A stretch of DNA of 64,000 nt from Brevundimonas sp. LM2 (GCF_002002865.1 NZ_CP019508.1:2336501-2400500), one strand, 5' to 3'; positions 1 to 9,060 are shown, counted from the stretch's first letter. Notes: generated from the letters alone by a model not told the origin. Numbers and translations are program-made.

Positions 1-117
1 GGCCTGGGCTACCCGCCGCCGGGCACCCAATGGGTCTCCGTCGATACGACGATCTATCTGATCGACAGCGCCGACGGCTACATCGTCGATGCGATCTACG
101 ACGCCTGGCGCTGGTAG
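1..117 (+). CDS. RcnB-family protein, C-terminal end only
   Basis: The first 117 bases read as one open frame ending in TAG, giving 38 residues with a glycine/proline turn (GYPPPGTQWV) followed by a short hydrophobic segment ending in AIYDAWRW. This is the C-terminal signature of small periplasmic RcnB-like proteins, named for E. coli RcnB, which affects nickel and cobalt homeostasis; most alphaproteobacterial members have no tested function. The start, signal peptide and charged N-terminal part lie outside the window. The neighbouring I78 lipoprotein gene converges on it. The family call rests on this tail alone. Confidence 0.6.
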   Translation, partial: GLGYPPPGTQWVSVDTTIYLIDSADGYIVDAIYDAWRW

Positions 118-159
118 GTCACGGTTTCCCCGCGCCGCTTACACGGCGCGGGGGCCGGC

Positions 160-435
160 TCAACCGCAGTCGACGGACTGGATGAGGCCGGTCGCCTCGT
201 CGAAGCGGATGTTCAGGCGGTCGGGGCGATAGTCGCGCGTGGTCGCGCAGGTGGTGCAGACGATCCGGACATTGGCGCCGGCCGGAAAGCTGACCGCGCC
301 GACGTGACTGCCGATCAGCGACTGCGACGCCTGAGCATCGCACTGTTTCGGCGCATCGGGCATCGGAGCGGACGGAGTCGCCGCGCAGCCGGCCAGCAGA
401 CCGCCGGCCAGGGTCAGGCCCAGGATCAACCGCAT
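160..435 (-). CDS. I78-family protease-inhibitor-like lipoprotein (first of a pair)
   Basis: A 91-residue lipoprotein. Residues 1-17 form a lipoprotein signal with lipobox LLAGC, so Cys17 should be lipidated. The mature part ends with a block containing VCTTC, then RLNI, an acidic turn and a final CG, the pattern of peptidase inhibitor family I78. Known I78 members inhibit serine proteases; whether this copy does is inferred. The ATG at 433-435 lies inside the last codons of the upstream homologous lipoprotein gene, so the two genes overlap by 10 bases and are probably translationally coupled. It is the last gene of the pepA-holC-lipoprotein-lipoprotein series. Confidence 0.75.
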   Translation of the reverse strand: MRLILGLTLAGGLLAGCAATPSAPMPDAPKQCDAQASQSLIGSHVGAVSFPAGANVRIVCTTCATTRDYRPDRLNIRFDEATGLIQSVDCG

Positions 436-758
436 CGGACCTGCTCCACGATATCCGTCTGTTCATTGTAGAAGATGTTCAGCCGGTGAGCCGAGAAGTC
501 CTGTGTCACCGGGCAGGTGGTGCAGACCACGCGGCGGCTGACGACCTCGACCGGCACGGGAATCTCGGTGCGCGAGCGGCCGACCAGGTACTGGAAGTCC
601 GCGGCCTTGCAGAGGTCCTCGGTGCCGTCCGGCATCTTGCTTCCCACGGGCTGATTGGCCTCGGCCTGTTCGATCACCGCCGGCGCATCGACCGCGGCGG
701 GCGGCGTCGAGGAACAGGCGGCCAGGAACAGGGCGGCGATCAGGCCGCCTTTTCCCAG
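426..758 (-). CDS. I78-family protease-inhibitor-like lipoprotein (second of a pair), probable CTG start
   Basis: A second I78-like lipoprotein, sharing VCTTC, HRLNI and the terminal CG with its downstream neighbour. The signal and lipobox read GKGGLIAALFLAAC, but no ATG, GTG or TTG lies in frame near it; the closest ATG is far inside holC and would place about 90 out-of-frame holC residues before the signal. I therefore chose the CTG at 756-758, preceded by a GAGGGG run, giving 110 residues with a Lys-containing n-region and lipidated Cys15. The gene then overlaps the holC end (740) by 19 bases, suggesting coupled translation. A sequencing error or another rare start is possible. It also carries two Cys outside the shared block. 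Confidence 0.6.
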   Translation of the reverse strand: MGKGGLIAALFLAACSSTPPAAVDAPAVIEQAEANQPVGSKMPDGTEDLCKAADFQYLVGRSRTEIPVPVEVVSRRVVCTTCPVTQDFSAHRLNIFYNEQTDIVEQVRCG

Positions 759-1201
759 CGCCCCTCGTCCGACTGTTTCCAGTAGGCGAGATTGGCCCCC
801 TGCCCCTTCAGCGCCTTCCAGCGCTCGCGCGCCCCGTGCAGCGCCGTCTCGTCGCGCCCGTCGAATAGAATGAAGCATCGCTCGAACTCCTCGGTGACGG
901 CCATGTCTGACCCGTCGATGATGAACAGCGCCTGAGACCCGTTGAGGTTCTCGTCGCCGGCCGTCAGCAGGATCGGCTGGCGCTCGGCGTGCGGTTGGTC
1001 GGCCAGACCATGGGCCAGGAAGCTGTCCGGCCGCCAGGTCCACAGCGACTCGTCGAGGTCGGCGCGCCGATCCGCGTCGGCGACCCGGACCCGGGCGCGC
1101 CAGCCCCGTTGCAGGGTGCGGTCCAGCAACTCGGGCAGGACCTGGTCCAGCGTGGATCGCTCCAGGTGATAGAACCAGATCTCGCCCGAGGTCTCAGCCA
1201 C
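740..1201 (-). CDS. holC: DNA polymerase III subunit chi
   Basis: A 153-residue HolC-like protein. In the replisome chi links the clamp loader, through psi, to single-strand-binding protein; alphaproteobacteria often have chi without an evident psi. The N-terminal half carries the family pattern (EIWFYHLERSTLDQVLPELL, then a charged strand and WTWRPDSFLAHG), and the length is normal. The start is GTG at 1199-1201, immediately after the pepA stop. The order pepA-holC is common in Proteobacteria and supports the call. Its 3' end contains the probable start of the second I78 lipoprotein. Confidence 0.85.
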   Translation of the reverse strand: MAETSGEIWFYHLERSTLDQVLPELLDRTLQRGWRARVRVADADRRADLDESLWTWRPDSFLAHGLADQPHAERQPILLTAGDENLNGSQALFIIDGSDMAVTEEFERCFILFDGRDETALHGARERWKALKGQGANLAYWKQSDEGRWEKAA

Positions 1202-1204
1202 GCA

Positions 1205-2677
1205 TCAGCTCTCGTAGGTGTCGGCCACCATGCGGTCGAGCAGACGGACGCCCCAGCCCACGGGGCCGTCCGGCACGGTCGCGCGGGTCGACTTGCTGAC
1301 CCAGGCCACCGGAGCGATGTCGATGTGGGCCCAAGGCACGCCGTTGGTGAAGCGCTGCAGGAACAGGCCCGCCGTGATCGAGCCGGCGTCGCGGCCGGCC
1401 GAGTTCTTCACGTCGGCGTTCACGCTGTCCATGATCTTGTCGTACTGGGGCGGCAGCGGCATGCGCCAGACGTTCTCATTGACCTTGGGACCAGCCGCCA
1501 GGATGGCCTCGGCGACGTCGTCGGCGTTCGAGAACACCCCGGCATAGTCCAGGCCCAGGGCCACGATCATGGCCCCGGTCAGAGTCGCCAGATCGATCAT
1601 GAATTTCGGCTTGAACCGGTCCTGCGTGTACCAAAGGGCGTCGGCGAGGACCAGGCGACCCTCGGCGTCCGTATTGATGATCTCGACCGTCTGACCGGAC
1701 ATGGAGGTGACGATGTCACCCGGGCGCTGGGCGTTGCCGTCGGGCATGTTCTCGACCAGGCCGAGCACGCCGACCGCGTTGACCTTGGCCTTGCGCCCCG
1801 CGAGCGCGTGCATCAGGCCGGCGACGGCCGCGGCCCCGCCCATGTCCCAGATCATGTCTTCCATGCCGGCGGCCGGCTTGATCGAGATGCCGCCGGTGTC
1901 GAAACAGACGCCCTTGCCGACGAAGGCGATGGGTTGGTCGCCGGGCGCGCCGCCGTTCCACTGGATCACCGCCAACTGGCTTTCGCGCACCGATCCCTGA
2001 CCGACGCCCAGCAGGACATGCATGCCCAGGGCCTCCATCTCCTTTTCGCCCAGGATCTCGACGGTCAGGCCGAGGCTTTCCAGCGCCTTGACCCGACGCG
2101 CGAACTCGGCCGGATACAGGACGTTGGCAGGCTCTGCGACCAGATCACGCGAGAAGTAGATGGCGTCGGCGACGGCGTTGAGCGGTTCCAAAGCGGCCTG
2201 GGCCGCCACGACATCCGGCGTCACGATGTTGACCGTCGTGATCGACGGGATCTTGTCGGGCTTTTCCGTGGTCCGGTATTTGTCGAACCGATAGGCGGCC
2301 AGTTTCACGGCGAAGGCGGCGCGCGCGGCCTGTTCGGCCGACAGATGGCCCAGATCGATCGTCAGCGTCTCCGCCCCCGACAGCTTGACCGCGTGATAGG
2401 CCGTGCCGGCCGCCGTCTCCAGCGCCAGGTCGTCGAACTTCGCCGTCTCGCCCGCGCCGACCAGAACCACCGTATCGGCCTGGAGGCCCTGCGGGGCCGC
2501 GACGACCAGACTGCTGCTGGCCGCGCCGGTGAACCGGCTGTTGGTCATGGCCCGGGTCAGGCTGCCCGAGGTGGCGGCGTCGTGGTCGCTGCCCGATCCG
2601 GCGAGGGCCCGGCCGTCATGAACGAGCACAGCGAGGGCTTTGGACACGCCGGGTTCGGCGACGAAGACGATATTCAT
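1205..2677 (-). CDS. pepA: Leucyl aminopeptidase (M17)
   Basis: A 490-residue cytosolic dizinc aminopeptidase that removes N-terminal residues, preferring Leu. The N-terminal macro-like domain covers about residues 1-160 and the catalytic M17 domain about 170-490. Visible active-site elements are VGKGVCFDTGG (Lys255, Asp260), SIKP (Lys267) and NTDAEGRL (335-342, with Asp337, Glu339 and Arg341), a complete M17 set. I chose the ATG at 2675-2677 because the reading frame upstream has no family similarity and would run into the divergent lptF promoter. PepA proteins also bind DNA in some bacteria, but nothing here tests that. Confidence 0.95.
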   Translation of the reverse strand: MNIVFVAEPGVSKALAVLVHDGRALAGSGSDHDAATSGSLTRAMTNSRFTGAASSSLVVAAPQGLQADTVVLVGAGETAKFDDLALETAAGTAYHAVKLSGAETLTIDLGHLSAEQAARAAFAVKLAAYRFDKYRTTEKPDKIPSITTVNIVTPDVVAAQAALEPLNAVADAIYFSRDLVAEPANVLYPAEFARRVKALESLGLTVEILGEKEMEALGMHVLLGVGQGSVRESQLAVIQWNGGAPGDQPIAFVGKGVCFDTGGISIKPAAGMEDMIWDMGGAAAVAGLMHALAGRKAKVNAVGVLGLVENMPDGNAQRPGDIVTSMSGQTVEIINTDAEGRLVLADALWYTQDRFKPKFMIDLATLTGAMIVALGLDYAGVFSNADDVAEAILAAGPKVNENVWRMPLPPQYDKIMDSVNADVKNSAGRDAGSITAGLFLQRFTNGVPWAHIDIAPVAWVSKSTRATVPDGPVGWGVRLLDRMVADTYES

Positions 2678-2743
2678 GAACTCGAGACTCCAGCCGGGTT
2701 TCGCGCCCGGTCCTTGATACGGTGACGGTGGCCGCGTCTGCCA

Positions 2744-2773
2744 TTGTCGGCGACGCGCCCGGATGTGTATTAG
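2744..2773 (+). promoter_or_regulatory. Sigma-70-type promoter for the lptF operon
   Basis: TTGTCG (2744-2749) and TATTAG (2768-2773) are separated by 18 bases. The -10 element abuts the ATG at 2774, so a start site near 2780 would lie inside that longest lptF frame. This argues for the internal ATG at 2822 as the real lptF start. It is a sequence match only. Confidence 0.5.
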
Positions 2774-2821
2774 ATGCGCCGCAACGTCCGCGCCCGCAAC
2801 CGGGTGATTTTCATCGCCCGC

Positions 2822-3952
2822 ATGACCCTGATTCAGAAATACCTGTTCCGCCAGATCAGCCTGCCCGTCGCGGCTGCCTGCGCGTCGCTGGGCGGGATCG
2901 GGATTCTGAGCCAAACCCTGGATCAACTGGAAATCATCGTCGAGCGGGGCCAGAGCGTCTGGGTTCTCATGAAGCTCAGCCTGCTGGCCCTGCCCCAGCT
3001 GTTCAGCGTGATCCTGCCGATCGGCCTGTTCGTCGGGGCCCTGATCGCCCTGACGCGGCTGCAGCGCGAACAGGAGCTGACCGCCGCCTATGCCAGCGGC
3101 ATGACCCGCTGGCAGATGATCGCACCGGGTGCCTCCCTCGCGGTCGGGGTGGCTGCGATCATGCTGCTGACCAATGTCCTCGTGCAGCCCTGGGCCCAGC
3201 GGGCCACGAGGGACCAGACGTTCGCCATCCGCACCGACCTGGCCGCCCTGCTGGTCGAGGAAGGGCGTTTCGTCCAGGGGCCGAACGGACTGACGGTCTA
3301 TGTCCAGCAGATCGAGCAAAACGGCCTGCTGAAGAACCTTTTCATCTATATCGAGAAGGGCGACGAGGTGACCACCTGGGACGCCTCCGAAGCGCGGTTC
3401 GGCCGGGTCGACGGCCAGCCGGTCCTGACCATGGAACAGGGGTCCTGGCAGCAGTACAGCTCTGCAGGCGTGCTGCAGCAGCTGGTGTTCGACGGTTACG
3501 TCTTTCCGCTGGGCCCCTATGTCAGCGACGATCAGCAGGTCCGCTACAAGGCCGGCGACCTGTGGATGACCCAGCTGTTCAACCCCACGCCCGCGCAGCT
3601 CCGCGATTCGGGATCGCGCGGCGAACTGCTCGCGGAGGCCCACTCGCGTCTGTCCTCGCCCCTCTATGCCCTGACGGCGATGGCCATGGCGCTGACGGCG
3701 ATCCTGGGCGGGGCCTTCAGCCGGACGGGATACGGCGCGCGCATCGCCAAGGCCGCGGCGGCGTTCCTGGTCATCCGGGTCGTGGGCTATGCGGTCGTGG
3801 CGGCCAGCGCCTGGAACGGCTGGCTCAACCTGTTTCAGTATCTTCTGCCCCTCGTCGCCACGGCCGTGGCCCTGCGTCTGCTGTTCCGCGCCCTGAAGCC
3901 GCGAAAGGCCTCGCGTCGGGGCCTGAGTCGGTTGAAGGTCCGGGCGGCATGA
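2822..3952 (+). CDS. lptF: LPS export ABC transporter permease LptF
   Basis: One of two inner-membrane permeases of the LptB2FGC machine that extracts lipopolysaccharide and pushes it onto the Lpt bridge. The 376-residue product has the YjgP/YjgQ layout: an N-terminal helix after IQKYLFRQISLPV, two further helices, a periplasmic beta-jellyroll in the middle and three C-terminal helices. I chose the ATG at 2822 over 2774 because a good promoter -10 box touches 2774 and MTLIQKYLFR is the usual family start. lptG overlaps by four bases (ATGA). It heads the envelope operon running to the aminotransferase at 12 kb. Confidence 0.93.
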   Translation: MTLIQKYLFRQISLPVAAACASLGGIGILSQTLDQLEIIVERGQSVWVLMKLSLLALPQLFSVILPIGLFVGALIALTRLQREQELTAAYASGMTRWQMIAPGASLAVGVAAIMLLTNVLVQPWAQRATRDQTFAIRTDLAALLVEEGRFVQGPNGLTVYVQQIEQNGLLKNLFIYIEKGDEVTTWDASEARFGRVDGQPVLTMEQGSWQQYSSAGVLQQLVFDGYVFPLGPYVSDDQQVRYKAGDLWMTQLFNPTPAQLRDSGSRGELLAEAHSRLSSPLYALTAMAMALTAILGGAFSRTGYGARIAKAAAAFLVIRVVGYAVVAASAWNGWLNLFQYLLPLVATAVALRLLFRALKPRKASRRGLSRLKVRAA

Positions 3953-5094
3953 GCGCCCTCGGCGATCTCGCGGCGGCGCCGCGTCATCTGCTCAGCGCGA
4001 TGCGGCTGGGGCGGATCGAGCGCTATATCCTGGCGCAGCTGGCGCGGTCGCTGGCCGTGGCCCTGGGGGTGATCGGCGCGCTCGTCATGCTGATCGACTT
4101 CGTGGAGATTTCCCGCGGCCTCGGGTCCGACACCGACCTGTCGGCCGTGCGTATCCTCGGCCTGATGGTGATGAAATCGCCGGCGGTGATCGTCCAGCTG
4201 CTGCCGTTCGTCTTCCTGTTTGGAACCCTGGCGGCCTTCGTCGGGCTGAACCGGCGCAGCGAGCTGATCGCCATGCGGGCCGCGGGGGTCTCGGCCTGGC
4301 GGTTCGTGCTCCCGGCCGCGGGGGCCGCCCTGATCGCGGGCGTACTGACCGTGACGATCCTCGGCCCCCTGGCCGCGTCCGGTGACGGCCTGTTCCAGCG
4401 CGAGCGGACCCGCATTTCCGGATCGGTCGGCGGCGGCGAGCAGGAGGCCATCTGGCTGCGCGAGGGCGAGGGCCAGCGGCAGATGGTGATCCGGGCGGGC
4501 CGGCAGGACCGCGCCAGCGCGCGCCTGCTGGACGTGACCTTCTTCATCTACGCCACCGACCCCCAGGGCCGACGCGCCTTCACGGAACGAATCGACGCCC
4601 AGTCCGCCAGTCTGGCGGCCGGACGGTGGCGGCTGATCGATGCAGTGGGGGCCCAGACCGGCCAGCGCGCCACCCGCTATTCCACCCTGGACTTGCCCTC
4701 CAGCCTGGCCGACGACGAGGCCTTCGAACGCTTCGCCCGGCCGCAGTCGACGCCCTTCTGGTCCCTGCCCGGCCAGATCCAGCGAATCGAGGACGCCGGT
4801 TTCTCGTCCACGGCCTATCGGCTCAGGCTGCAGCAGCTGCTCTCGACGCCGCTGTCGTTCGCCGCCATGACCATCCTGGCCGCCGCCTTCTCCCTGCGGC
4901 TGATGCGGCTGGGCGATCTGGCGCGGATGGCGGTCGCCGCCGTGGTCCTGGGCTTCGCCTTCTTCTTCCTCAATCAATTCTCCGCTGCCATGGGATCGGC
5001 CGAGGTGGTTCCGCCCTTCCTGGCTGCCTGGCTGCCGGCCGTGCTGACGGCGCTCGCGGCTCTCACCTTGCTGTTCTATACCGAAGACGGCTAA
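3949..5094 (+). CDS. lptG: LPS export ABC transporter permease LptG
   Basis: The partner permease of LptF. The 381-residue product shows an N-terminal helix following RIERYILAQLARSL, a second and third helix with a small cytoplasmic loop (NRRSELIAMRAAGVS, the coupling-helix region that contacts LptB), a periplasmic jellyroll at about residues 140-260 and three C-terminal helices. The ATG at 3949 overlaps the lptF stop and suits coupling; the in-frame ATG at 4000 would remove 17 residues and matches the more usual family start, so either may be used. lptB and lptC are not in the window. Confidence 0.93.
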   Translation: MSALGDLAAAPRHLLSAMRLGRIERYILAQLARSLAVALGVIGALVMLIDFVEISRGLGSDTDLSAVRILGLMVMKSPAVIVQLLPFVFLFGTLAAFVGLNRRSELIAMRAAGVSAWRFVLPAAGAALIAGVLTVTILGPLAASGDGLFQRERTRISGSVGGGEQEAIWLREGEGQRQMVIRAGRQDRASARLLDVTFFIYATDPQGRRAFTERIDAQSASLAAGRWRLIDAVGAQTGQRATRYSTLDLPSSLADDEAFERFARPQSTPFWSLPGQIQRIEDAGFSSTAYRLRLQQLLSTPLSFAAMTILAAAFSLRLMRLGDLARMAVAAVVLGFAFFFLNQFSAAMGSAEVVPPFLAAWLPAVLTALAALTLLFYTEDG

Positions 5095-5139
5095 GCGGGC
5101 TCCGAGACGGGGGCCTTCATAAGGATACGGTTCTGACCG

Positions 5140-7629
5140 ATGCAGGCTGATCGCGGCCCCCATTTCCGGCACGGTCTGCGGACACGATTGCTGGCCGGTT
5201 CGGTTCTGGCCGCCTGGGCGCTGGCCGGCGGGGCCCTGGCCCAGACCCCGCTCCAGACCCGGGCGAGCCCCGCGCCCGTCGTGAACGACGGCCTGCCGGC
5301 CGGTGCCGTCTATATCGAAGCCGAACAGGCCACCCGGCAGGGCGACGTCATCACGGCCAGCGGCGAGCGCGACCGCGTCTATGCCCGGTTCCGGGGCCAC
5401 GCCCTGCGCGGTCGCGCCGTCACCTACGATGTCGCCCAGGGCCTCGCCACGGCGGACGGGGACGTGGAATTGGTCGATCCGGACGGCAACGTCGTCCACG
5501 CCAGCCGCCTGGAACTCGGGTCCGATCTGGAAGCGGGCGTCGTCGTCGACCTGGCGACACGCCTCGCGGGCGGGGCCAGCCTGATGGCGGCCACGGCGGT
5601 CCGGCGGTCCGCCAATGTCAACGAGCTGAACTACGCCCTCTTCACGCCCTGTCCGATCTGCGACACCGACGGCAATCCCAAACAGCCGAGCCTTTCGATC
5701 CAGGCGGAAAAGGTCGTTCAGGACGAGGAATTGCGGGCCATCCTGTACCGCAACGCGGTGTTCAAGGTCGGCGGCGTGCCGGTCTTCTGGCTGCCGGTTT
5801 TCGCCCATCCGGATCCGACCGTGGACCGGGCCTCCGGCTTCCTGGTGCCCACCGTCGACTATGACGAGGGACGCGGCGTCTCGATCGAGGCACCCTATCT
5901 GCACGTCGTCTCGCCGTCCGAGGACTGGCTGATCAGCCCGCAGGTCAACAGCGGCGTCGCCCCCTTCCTGAACCTGCAGTGGCGCCGGCGGTTCTCGAAC
6001 GGCACCATCGTCGCCCGCACCGGCTACACCTACGCCCAGAACTTCGGCGACTTCGATCTCGACGGCGACGGCCGCGCCGAGAGCAATGTCGATTTCGATG
6101 ACGAGACCAGCCGCAGCTACCTGCTGGCCTGGGGCCGGTTCGATCCCTCCGGCCCCTGGCGCTGGGGCTTCACGGCGGAGCGCACCTCCGACAAGACCCT
6201 GTTCGACCGCTACAGCATCAGCGACCCCTACCAGGACAGCGGCCTCTACTACGGCGACGAGCGTCGTCTGATCTCGCAGCTGTATGCCGAGCGTCAGACC
6301 GAACGGTCCTACCTGTCGGTGGCGGCCTTCACGATCCAGAGCCTGCGGGTGTCGCGGTTCAACGACATCACCCCCGCGCTGAACGAGTTCGAGAACGACG
6401 GGACCCTGCCCCTGGTCGCGCCCCTGATCGACGCCCGCTGGGAGCCCGAGCGCCCCATCCTTGGCGGTCGCCTGCGCGTGCGGGGGTCGGCGGTCTCGCT
6501 CTATCGCGACGAATATCTCGGCAGTCCGGTCCTGAGGCCCGAGTTGATCCCGACCGGCTCCACCGTGGGCTTGCCGGGCGTCGATACGCGCCGGGTCACG
6601 ACACAGATCGACTGGCGCCGATCCCTGATCTCGGCCGCCGGCATCCGCTACGAGCCCTTCGTCGACGGCCGGGTCGACGTCTATTCGATCGCCGACCTGC
6701 CCCCCGCCCTGGGCCTCGACGACGAGACCATCACCCGCGGTCGCGCGACGGTCGGCCTGGACGTCAGCTATCCCCTGATCCGCCGCCTGGGCGACGGCGC
6801 GGACCTGATCGTGGAGCCGCTCGGCCAGATCTCCCTGTCCAACGACCCCGACGTCGATCCCAGGATTCCCGTGGAGGATTCGGAGACGCTGGAACTGGAC
6901 GAGTCCTCGCTGTTCCGCACCGATCGGTTCCCCGGCTATGACCTGCTGGAGGGGGGGCTTCGCCTTACCGCCGGGGTGCGCACCACCCTCCGATGGGACA
7001 CCAACCGCAGCGCCAGCCTGTTCGTCGGCCGCAGTCTGCGCGACGACGACCAACCCGCCTTCGACGTGCCGATCCCCGACGTGCCCAGCCGGCTCTATGA
7101 TCCCACGGGGCTCGGACAGAAGGTCTCGGACTGGGTCGTCCAGGGCAGTTTCCAGCCCTCCGATCGCGTCCGGGGCTGGGGTCACGCCACCATCGACGGG
7201 TCCGGTGAGGTCCGCCGCGCGGAGCTCGCGGTCGACGGACGCTGGAGTCGCCGCAACCTGGCGACCGTCAGCTACATCATCGATCGCACCAACCCCGTTC
7301 AGCTGGACGGTCGCACGGATCCGAACAACCTCTCGGGCCCACCGCTGGCTTCGGGCAATCGCAACTATGAGTTCGTTCAGCTGGCGGTTCAACAGTTCGT
7401 CTACGGCAACTGGGGCGTCGCCGTCGCCGGGATCGCCGATCTGGAACGCGATCTGATCACCCGTTCCGAAGTGGGCCTTCTGTTCGACGACGACTGTTTC
7501 CGCGTCGAGCTCGGCTATCGGCGGGACAACACGCGCGTCAGCACCACCGGGCCGTCCGACGGGGTCTATGTTCGTCTAAACCTCGCCACTTTTGGAGGGT
7601 CAGGCTATGGATCAAACGGCTTGCGTTAG
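5140..7629 (+). CDS. lptD: LPS assembly outer-membrane protein LptD
   Basis: An 829-residue outer-membrane beta-barrel that, with lipoprotein LptE, inserts LPS into the outer leaflet. A signal peptide ends near ALAGGALAQ (about residue 35). The N-terminal OstA/jellyroll domain follows (about 55-220, with EAEQATRQGDVITASG) and receives LPS from LptA; the rest is the C-terminal barrel, rich in alternating aromatic strands. Cys residues in CPICD and in DDDCFRVELGY are candidates for the disulphides seen in LptD. It lies 45 bases after lptG and two before the longest surA frame, so it is probably co-transcribed with its own chaperone gene. Length is close to the alphaproteobacterial norm. Confidence 0.95.
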   Translation: MQADRGPHFRHGLRTRLLAGSVLAAWALAGGALAQTPLQTRASPAPVVNDGLPAGAVYIEAEQATRQGDVITASGERDRVYARFRGHALRGRAVTYDVAQGLATADGDVELVDPDGNVVHASRLELGSDLEAGVVVDLATRLAGGASLMAATAVRRSANVNELNYALFTPCPICDTDGNPKQPSLSIQAEKVVQDEELRAILYRNAVFKVGGVPVFWLPVFAHPDPTVDRASGFLVPTVDYDEGRGVSIEAPYLHVVSPSEDWLISPQVNSGVAPFLNLQWRRRFSNGTIVARTGYTYAQNFGDFDLDGDGRAESNVDFDDETSRSYLLAWGRFDPSGPWRWGFTAERTSDKTLFDRYSISDPYQDSGLYYGDERRLISQLYAERQTERSYLSVAAFTIQSLRVSRFNDITPALNEFENDGTLPLVAPLIDARWEPERPILGGRLRVRGSAVSLYRDEYLGSPVLRPELIPTGSTVGLPGVDTRRVTTQIDWRRSLISAAGIRYEPFVDGRVDVYSIADLPPALGLDDETITRGRATVGLDVSYPLIRRLGDGADLIVEPLGQISLSNDPDVDPRIPVEDSETLELDESSLFRTDRFPGYDLLEGGLRLTAGVRTTLRWDTNRSASLFVGRSLRDDDQPAFDVPIPDVPSRLYDPTGLGQKVSDWVVQGSFQPSDRVRGWGHATIDGSGEVRRAELAVDGRWSRRNLATVSYIIDRTNPVQLDGRTDPNNLSGPPLASGNRNYEFVQLAVQQFVYGNWGVAVAGIADLERDLITRSEVGLLFDDDCFRVELGYRRDNTRVSTTGPSDGVYVRLNLATFGGSGYGSNGLR

Positions 7630-7703
7630 GCATGACGCGTGACGGCGCGTGCCAGACCCGTTTTCGGATGGGACGCGCGGCCTTGAGGACTTCAGGACTG
7701 ATC

Positions 7704-9056
7704 ATGGGTTTGATGCGTATTACGACGGCTGTCTCGATGGCGGCCCTGGTCGCCGGGTCCGCCATGGCCCAGACGGCGCCCCAGACCGTCGCACCGGCCC
7801 CGGCCGCTGCGGGGACACTCAACCCGGCGGCGGAGCAGCAGCCGGCGACGGCGCGCCTGGCCGGCCAGCCGGAGTTCAAGATGGCCGACGGCATCGTCGC
7901 CACCGTCAACGATCAGATCGTCACCGGCTTTGATCTGCGGCAGCGCATGCTGACCACCATCGCCATGAGCCAGGTCGAGCCGACCGAGGAAAACATTCCC
8001 GCCATCCAGCAGCAGGCGTTGCAGGCCCTGATCGAGGAACGGCTCCAGTCGGCCGAGATCGCCAAATACGAGACCCTGAAGATCAGCGACGCGGACGTGG
8101 ACGAGGAGATCGCCCGCATGGCGCAGGAGGCTGGCACGACGCCCGAGGCCTATGTCCAGTTCCTGGCCGGCGGCGGCATCCGGCCTGAAACCCTGCGCGA
8201 GCAGCTGCGTACCGAGATCGGCTGGCGCGAACTGGTCGGCGGCCGGTTCAACAGCCGCTCGCGGGTCAGCCGGGCCCAGGTTCAACAGGCGGTCCGCCAG
8301 GTGACCGAGGCGGCCTCCAAGCCCCAGTACCTGATCGGCGAGATCTATATTGAGGCCGCCCGCGTGGGCGGTCAGCAGCAGGCCCTGGCCGGAGCCGAGC
8401 AGCTGGTCCAGCAGATGGTCCAGGGCGCGCCGTTCCAGGCCGTGGCGCGCCAGTTCAGCGCCGCCCCGACCGCCGCACGGGGTGGGGACGCCGGCTGGGT
8501 CGTCCAGGGCACGGTCCAGCCCGAGCTGCAGACCGCGCTGGAGGCGCTCGAGGTCGGCCAGCTGTCGCGGCCGATCCCCGTCTCGGGCGGGGTCTATATC
8601 GTTTACATGCGCGACAAGCGCAGCGGCGCCGCGATCAACCTGGTCAACCTCAAACAGGCCATGGTCGAACTGCCGGAAACGGCTTCGCCCGCCGAGGTCT
8701 CCGCCGCCACCACGCGGCTGCAGTCGCTGCGGGGCGAGCTGACCTGCGACAACATCCTGCAGCGCACCAGCTCCGAAGCCGGGCTGCTGGGTTCGGACCT
8801 GGGCGAGGCCGACGTCGCCAACCTGGCGCCGCAGTTCCAGCAGGTGGCCCGCTCGGCCGAGATCGGCAGCGTCAGCGACGTGGTGCGGACCCCGTTGGGC
8901 GTCCATCTGCTGGCCGTCTGCGGTCGTCGCGCCGGAGGGGCCGACGTGCCGACGGCGCGCGAGGTCGAGGGTCGCCTGCAGAACCAGAACCTGGCCATGC
9001 TGGCTCGGCGTTACCTGCGGGATCTCCGCGCCGACGCTCTGATCGAGCTGAAATAG
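7704..9056 (+). CDS. surA: Periplasmic chaperone/peptidyl-prolyl isomerase SurA
   Basis: A periplasmic parvulin-type chaperone that helps fold outer-membrane beta-barrels, LptD being a classical client. After a signal peptide ending near AGSAMAQ comes the SurA N-terminal chaperone domain (about residues 50-190, with GIVATVNDQIVTGFDLRQR), then one clear rotamase domain (QYLIGEIYIEA to IYIVYMRDKRSG) and a second more divergent one (LGEADVANLAPQFQ to GVHLLAVCGRR). I preferred the ATG at 7704 because it gives a clean signal peptide; the frame is open back to an ATG at 7632, which would add 24 hydrophilic residues. The surA-pdxA-rsmA order after lptD is conserved in Proteobacteria. Confidence 0.92.
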   Translation: MGLMRITTAVSMAALVAGSAMAQTAPQTVAPAPAAAGTLNPAAEQQPATARLAGQPEFKMADGIVATVNDQIVTGFDLRQRMLTTIAMSQVEPTEENIPAIQQQALQALIEERLQSAEIAKYETLKISDADVDEEIARMAQEAGTTPEAYVQFLAGGGIRPETLREQLRTEIGWRELVGGRFNSRSRVSRAQVQQAVRQVTEAASKPQYLIGEIYIEAARVGGQQQALAGAEQLVQQMVQGAPFQAVARQFSAAPTAARGGDAGWVVQGTVQPELQTALEALEVGQLSRPIPVSGGVYIVYMRDKRSGAAINLVNLKQAMVELPETASPAEVSAATTRLQSLRGELTCDNILQRTSSEAGLLGSDLGEADVANLAPQFQQVARSAEIGSVSDVVRTPLGVHLLAVCGRRAGGADVPTAREVEGRLQNQNLAMLARRYLRDLRADALIELK

Positions 9057-9060
9057 TCGG

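Noticed and set aside
3835..7392. A 1185-codon open frame on the minus strand opposite lptF, lptG and lptD
   Set aside because: It is a GC-rich shadow frame; the opposite strand encodes three complete Lpt proteins and the translation is compositionally biased with no domain.
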